Positions 6,308-7,963 of a stretch of 7,963 nucleotides of DNA are shown piece after piece. The stretch is from Planctomycetes bacterium RBG_16_43_13. Its GTDB lineage: Bacteria > Planctomycetota > MHYJ01. Where the stretch lies: assembly GCA_001828445.1 (NCBI GenBank), contig MHYJ01000105.1, positions 216 to 8,178 of the forward strand, given 5' to 3'. Below the pieces are notes generated by a model. That model searched no databases. It was given only the letters and a program-made list of their open reading frames with translations, and had not been told where the DNA came from. Numbering within the stretch: the first letter of the stretch is position 1; every line of letters begins with the position of its first letter. Made by a program: the position numbers and the translations under genes.

Positions 6308-7252
6308 CTACACTTTAACAAGAAGGTCTGAAATCTGGCAGTCATATTCAGCTTGAGTAATACGACCTCCTTTCAGCTCTACACCCAACCGCTCTATCTG
6401 CGATTGTTCCTGTCTCTTTTGGTCAAGCAGTGGTTTGGATGCCTCATATTGCTGTTTCCCTTCAACCAGTGCCTCTTTATACACTGATTTAAGGTTTTCC
6501 GCAGGTATTTTTGCTCCGCCTTCAAAGTATTTTGTGGCTGCCTTACCAAGTGCGTAAGTGGATGCGTAGGCAGCCGAAGCTCCAACAAAGCTTCCCCAAC
6601 CTGGTATTAACTTGCTTAAACTCGAGACGGCTATACGGGCACCGGTACCAATACCTAAAGCTGCCAAGATAGATTTAGCCATATGTGAATTTACATCCTG
6701 TCCATAGGTTTTCCCGATGTCATAAACGAATTTAGTTTGCATAGGGATAACCGTTAGGTCTCCAATCAAAGGAACAGGAACGGCACCTGCAAGAGCAGTA
6801 AGAATACAATACTTATTAGCTATATTCTTTATCTGCTTTGCTCGTTCTTCGGCTGAAGCGGCTGTTGTAACTGTGGCAGATGCTTCGCCACTTTCGAGGA
6901 TTTTCGCCTCATGTTCTAATTCAACCAAGAATCCTTGTGGAATATCCCATGCCTGACGAACTTTTTCAAGAAACTGTTTTTCTGACTCACTGAATGTGCC
7001 ATCTGCATGAGCTAGTAAATACGCCGCCTCGAAAGCGCTTTTTCTGACTTCAGCAGAGCTGATATTAGAAAGCGTTGTTTCTAAAGGGACTTCTTCCGTA
7101 AGAAGACGTTCAATTGTATATCCCTGCGGAAGAGGTTTTCCTTGAATCGCTTCTTCTATCTCAGTACGTTCAGTTTCCTCAATTTTCCCATCCGACTTAG
7201 CAACAGCTATAAGCAATTGCAAAATGGAAAGGTTATCAGTAACATTAGCCAT
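6308..7252 (-). CDS. TerB-like / DUF697 / SHOCT-like membrane-associated protein
   Basis: This is a 314-residue protein of unknown function. Residues 1-120 resemble a TerB/DjlA-like helical domain with two acidic metal-loop motifs: AKSDGKIEETE (18-28) and AHADGTFSESE (81-91). Residues ~139-245 look like DUF697 (YcjF/EcsC-type), with GAVPVPLIGDL (156-166) and glycine/alanine-rich hydrophobic stretches (~193-237) likely to sit in or on the membrane. A charged helix (~250-285) follows. The last 30 residues, IERLGVELKGGRITQAEYDCQ onward, resemble a SHOCT oligomerisation motif. Family knowledge links TerB-like domains to envelope-stress and tellurite systems, but no other ter gene is present. A strong AGGGAGGA site (7264-7257) fixes the ATG. 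It is convergent with treT and lies inside the interval bounded by the lepA copies, so it probably arrived with that insert. Confidence 0.8.
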   Translation of the reverse strand: MANVTDNLSILQLLIAVAKSDGKIEETERTEIEEAIQGKPLPQGYTIERLLTEEVPLETTLSNISSAEVRKSAFEAAYLLAHADGTFSESEKQFLEKVRQAWDIPQGFLVELEHEAKILESGEASATVTTAASAEERAKQIKNIANKYCILTALAGAVPVPLIGDLTVIPMQTKFVYDIGKTYGQDVNSHMAKSILAALGIGTGARIAVSSLSKLIPGWGSFVGASAAYASTYALGKAATKYFEGGAKIPAENLKSVYKEALVEGKQQYEASKPLLDQKRQEQSQIERLGVELKGGRITQAEYDCQISDLLVKV

Positions 7253-7256
7253 ATTA

Positions 7257-7264
7257 TCCTCCCT
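7257..7264 (-). promoter_or_regulatory. Strong ribosome binding site of the TerB/DUF697 gene
   Basis: On the minus strand AGGGAGGA is followed by TAAT and the ATG at 7252-7250. Its near-perfect anti-Shine-Dalgarno match contrasts with the SD-less starts at 625, 2166 and 4146. Confidence 0.8.
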
Positions 7265-7287
7265 AAAATTAAATACTTATTCAGAAT

Positions 7288-7370
7288 TAGTTGGAACAGC
7301 CAACTACCTTTAAACTGTGCCTTTTATACGGAGTCGCTTTTAGGAAGTGGCGGGTCTAAAGGTCGCCACT
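7288..7370 (-). promoter_or_regulatory. Structured 5' leader of the TerB/DUF697 gene: two hairpins
   Basis: Two perfect inverted repeats lie in the presumed untranslated leader. The first is TAGTTGG (7288-7294) with CCAACTA (7300-7306) around a five-base loop. The second is AGTGGCG (7346-7352) with CGCCACT (7364-7370) around an 11-base loop that contains the repeat GGTC-TAAA-GGTC. They could make a regulatory leader or stabilise the mRNA. I recognise no known riboswitch, and neither stem is followed by a U-run. Confidence 0.4.
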
Positions 7371-7452
7371 GCATAAACTTGAGTTGATGCTGATATGTAT
7401 CCATATATTTAAAACGTATATAAAATTGTAACTTACACTTAACCATCGTGGT

Positions 7453-7481
7453 ATACTACAGCTACAAGCAATTATTGTCAA
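7453..7481 (-). promoter_or_regulatory. Candidate promoter of the TerB/DUF697 gene
   Basis: On the minus strand a consensus TTGACA (7481-7476) is followed after 17 bases by TAGTAT (7458-7453). Transcription would begin near 7446, giving an untranslated leader of about 195 bases that includes the two hairpins. This is the best -35/-10 pair upstream of the gene, though the TGTCAA on the plus strand might instead be part of an insertion-sequence end. Confidence 0.5.
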
Positions 7482-7527
7482 GAGGAAAATGATAAAATAA
7501 AAAATTATAATGGATAGTGATTAAAAT

Positions 7528-7778
7528 TTGGCAAAAGTAATATCATCCAGTAAATCTCGCCATAGAAAGATACTCTGCCAGCCCCTCCGAAAACCAGATT
7601 GGCACCGGTTGTGTAAAGAACTATCCGAGGAGTTGAAGGTATGAGTGGAGAACTACAACATCCAATACCCTACTCCGCATTAGGGTATCAAACACCATTA
7701 GAGGCAGAGATTAAATATTATTATGAAAATGGGCAAGAAAATATGCTTATCGGTTTCACTCATATTAGCCCACTTTAA
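7528..7778 (+). pseudogene. Decayed DDE/IS3-like transposase remnant
   Basis: Bases 7641-7778 encode a 45-residue frame containing PYSALGYQTPLEAEI (residues 10-24). This matches the C-terminal RPHSALGYxTPxE signature of IS3/IS481-type integrase-core transposases. Just upstream a second frame (7528-7644, 38 residues, including RHRKILCQPLRKPDWHRLCK) ends in TGA overlapping the ATG at 7641. Continuing that upstream frame past the TGA gives VENYNIQYP, the residues normally preceding PHSALGY. This implies an in-frame stop at 7642-7644 and a one-base frameshift near 7666-7672. The catalytic DDE core is absent, so a large internal deletion has also occurred. The upstream half is assigned only by continuity. 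No terminal inverted repeats could be identified with confidence. Confidence 0.6.
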
Positions 7779-7781
7779 TGG

Positions 7782-7800
7782 GGTTGGGATGCACCCAACC
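7782..7800. repeat. Perfect 7-bp-stem hairpin after the transposase remnant
   Basis: GGTTGGG (7782-7788) pairs with CCCAACC (7794-7800) across ATGCA, starting three bases after the remnant's stop. No U-run follows (ACCTTTATAA), so it is only a weak terminator candidate. A wider inverted repeat, GCTTATCGG (7745-7753) with CCGATAAGC (7829-7837), encloses it. The nested arrangement may be part of an element end. Confidence 0.5.
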
Positions 7801-7890
7801 ACCTTTATAACCCCTATTCTGTTTCAAGCCGATAAGCAAATGGGATAAATCAACTCCAAACTTATTATACCCCACTCCCCCACTTTGCAG

Positions 7891-7918
7891 TTGAAAACCA
7901 CACCTACTTTGGTATAGT
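7891..7918 (+). promoter_or_regulatory. Promoter of the right-hand lepA
   Basis: This is the same TTGAAA-N16-TATAGT promoter as at 4109-4136, ending nine bases before the ATG at 7928. The predicted transcript is leaderless or has about a 3-base leader, and no Shine-Dalgarno sequence is present. Confidence 0.6.
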
Positions 7919-7927
7919 CAACTAACT

Positions 7928-7963
7928 ATGTCGATAGACAAAATCCGCAATTTCTGTATCGTC
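7928..7963 (+). CDS. lepA: lepA (elongation factor 4), first 12 codons; continues beyond window
   Basis: The visible residues, [12 protein letters not shown], equal the start of the truncated copy at 4146, which extends into an unmistakable LepA P-loop. LepA/EF4 is a membrane-associated translational GTPase that acts on stalled or mistranslocated ribosomes. I infer that this copy is the intact chromosomal gene, because the left copy is broken and the promoter here is whole, but only 36 bases are visible. Confidence 0.8.
   Translation, partial: MSIDKIRNFCIV

Larger units (their letters stand above)
7848..7963 (+). repeat. lepA promoter/start duplication, right copy
   Basis: This is the direct repeat of 4067-4181, nearly identical from 7861 onward and cut by the window end. 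Together the copies bracket about 3.5 kb of foreign-looking DNA. The left limit of similarity, near 7847, probably marks one edge of the lepA fragment carried by the inserted DNA. Confidence 0.95.

Noticed and set aside
6308..7252. Tellurite resistance operon
   Set aside because: Only a TerB-like domain is present; no TerC, TerD/E/Z or TerA partner lies nearby.
7142..7387. 81-residue plus-strand frame over the start of the TerB/DUF697 gene
   Set aside because: It covers the antisense of that gene's N-terminus and its leader, with no ribosome site; treated as chance.
4297..7823. Shared ATTCTGTT at 4297-4304 and 7816-7823 as attachment sites
   Set aside because: Only eight bases; recombination between them would not restore lepA cleanly, and no integrase is visible.
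1..7963. CRISPR arrays, tRNA or rRNA genes
   Set aside because: I saw no regularly spaced repeats, cloverleaf-like segments or rRNA signatures when reading both strands.

Overview
The window is bacterial: it contains the start of lepA (EF4), a translation factor confined to bacteria and their organelles, in two copies. I cannot name the phylum. Several genes lack a Shine-Dalgarno sequence and begin in an ACTATG context, two others have strong GGAGG-type sites, and the base composition is a mosaic. The left-hand genes and the lepA pieces are moderately GC-rich; the restriction-modification (RM) region and the DUF5752-like/TreT pair are clearly AT-richer. An uncultured or environmental lineage fits, but that is inference.

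Layout. (1) 1-1887: the C-terminal two thirds of a ROK-family sugar kinase or regulator, followed 3 bases later by an unrecognised 420-residue protein with a very basic tail built from ~22-residue repeats. (2) 1888-4002: a compact RM locus. Its upstream region carries two abutting perfect 19-bp dyads (ATGTTAC-N5-GTAACAT), candidate promoters and a 21-codon leader ORF with a strong ribosome site. Then come a 65-residue protein, a beta-order SPPY DNA methyltransferase and a PmeII-like restriction endonuclease, all with overlapping ends. (3) 4067-4328: a promoter plus the first ~50 codons of lepA, cut off abruptly. (4) 4338-6228: a two-repeat protein resembling DUF5752, overlapping a GT4 trehalose synthase (TreT). 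(5) 6268-6293: a strong hairpin between convergent genes. (6) 6308-7252, minus strand: a TerB-like/DUF697/SHOCT-like membrane-associated protein with a long structured leader. (7) 7528-7800: the wreck of a DDE transposase and a hairpin. (8) 7848-7963: the same lepA promoter and start again, running off the window.

How it fits together. The lepA promoter and 5' end occur twice, 3.78 kb apart, differing by one substitution and one 1-base indel over about 100 bp. The DUF5752-like/TreT genes, the TerB/DUF697 gene and the transposase remnant lie between the copies. The simplest reading is that a DNA circle carrying a ~230-bp piece of the lepA start recombined into the chromosomal lepA promoter region, leaving a truncated copy on the left and an apparently functional gene on the right. 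Together with the adjoining RM locus, this makes the interval upstream of lepA an accessory hotspot. The most interesting signals are the lepA duplication, the tandem operator before the RM genes, the repeat-tailed unknown protein, and the DUF5752-like/TreT pair.
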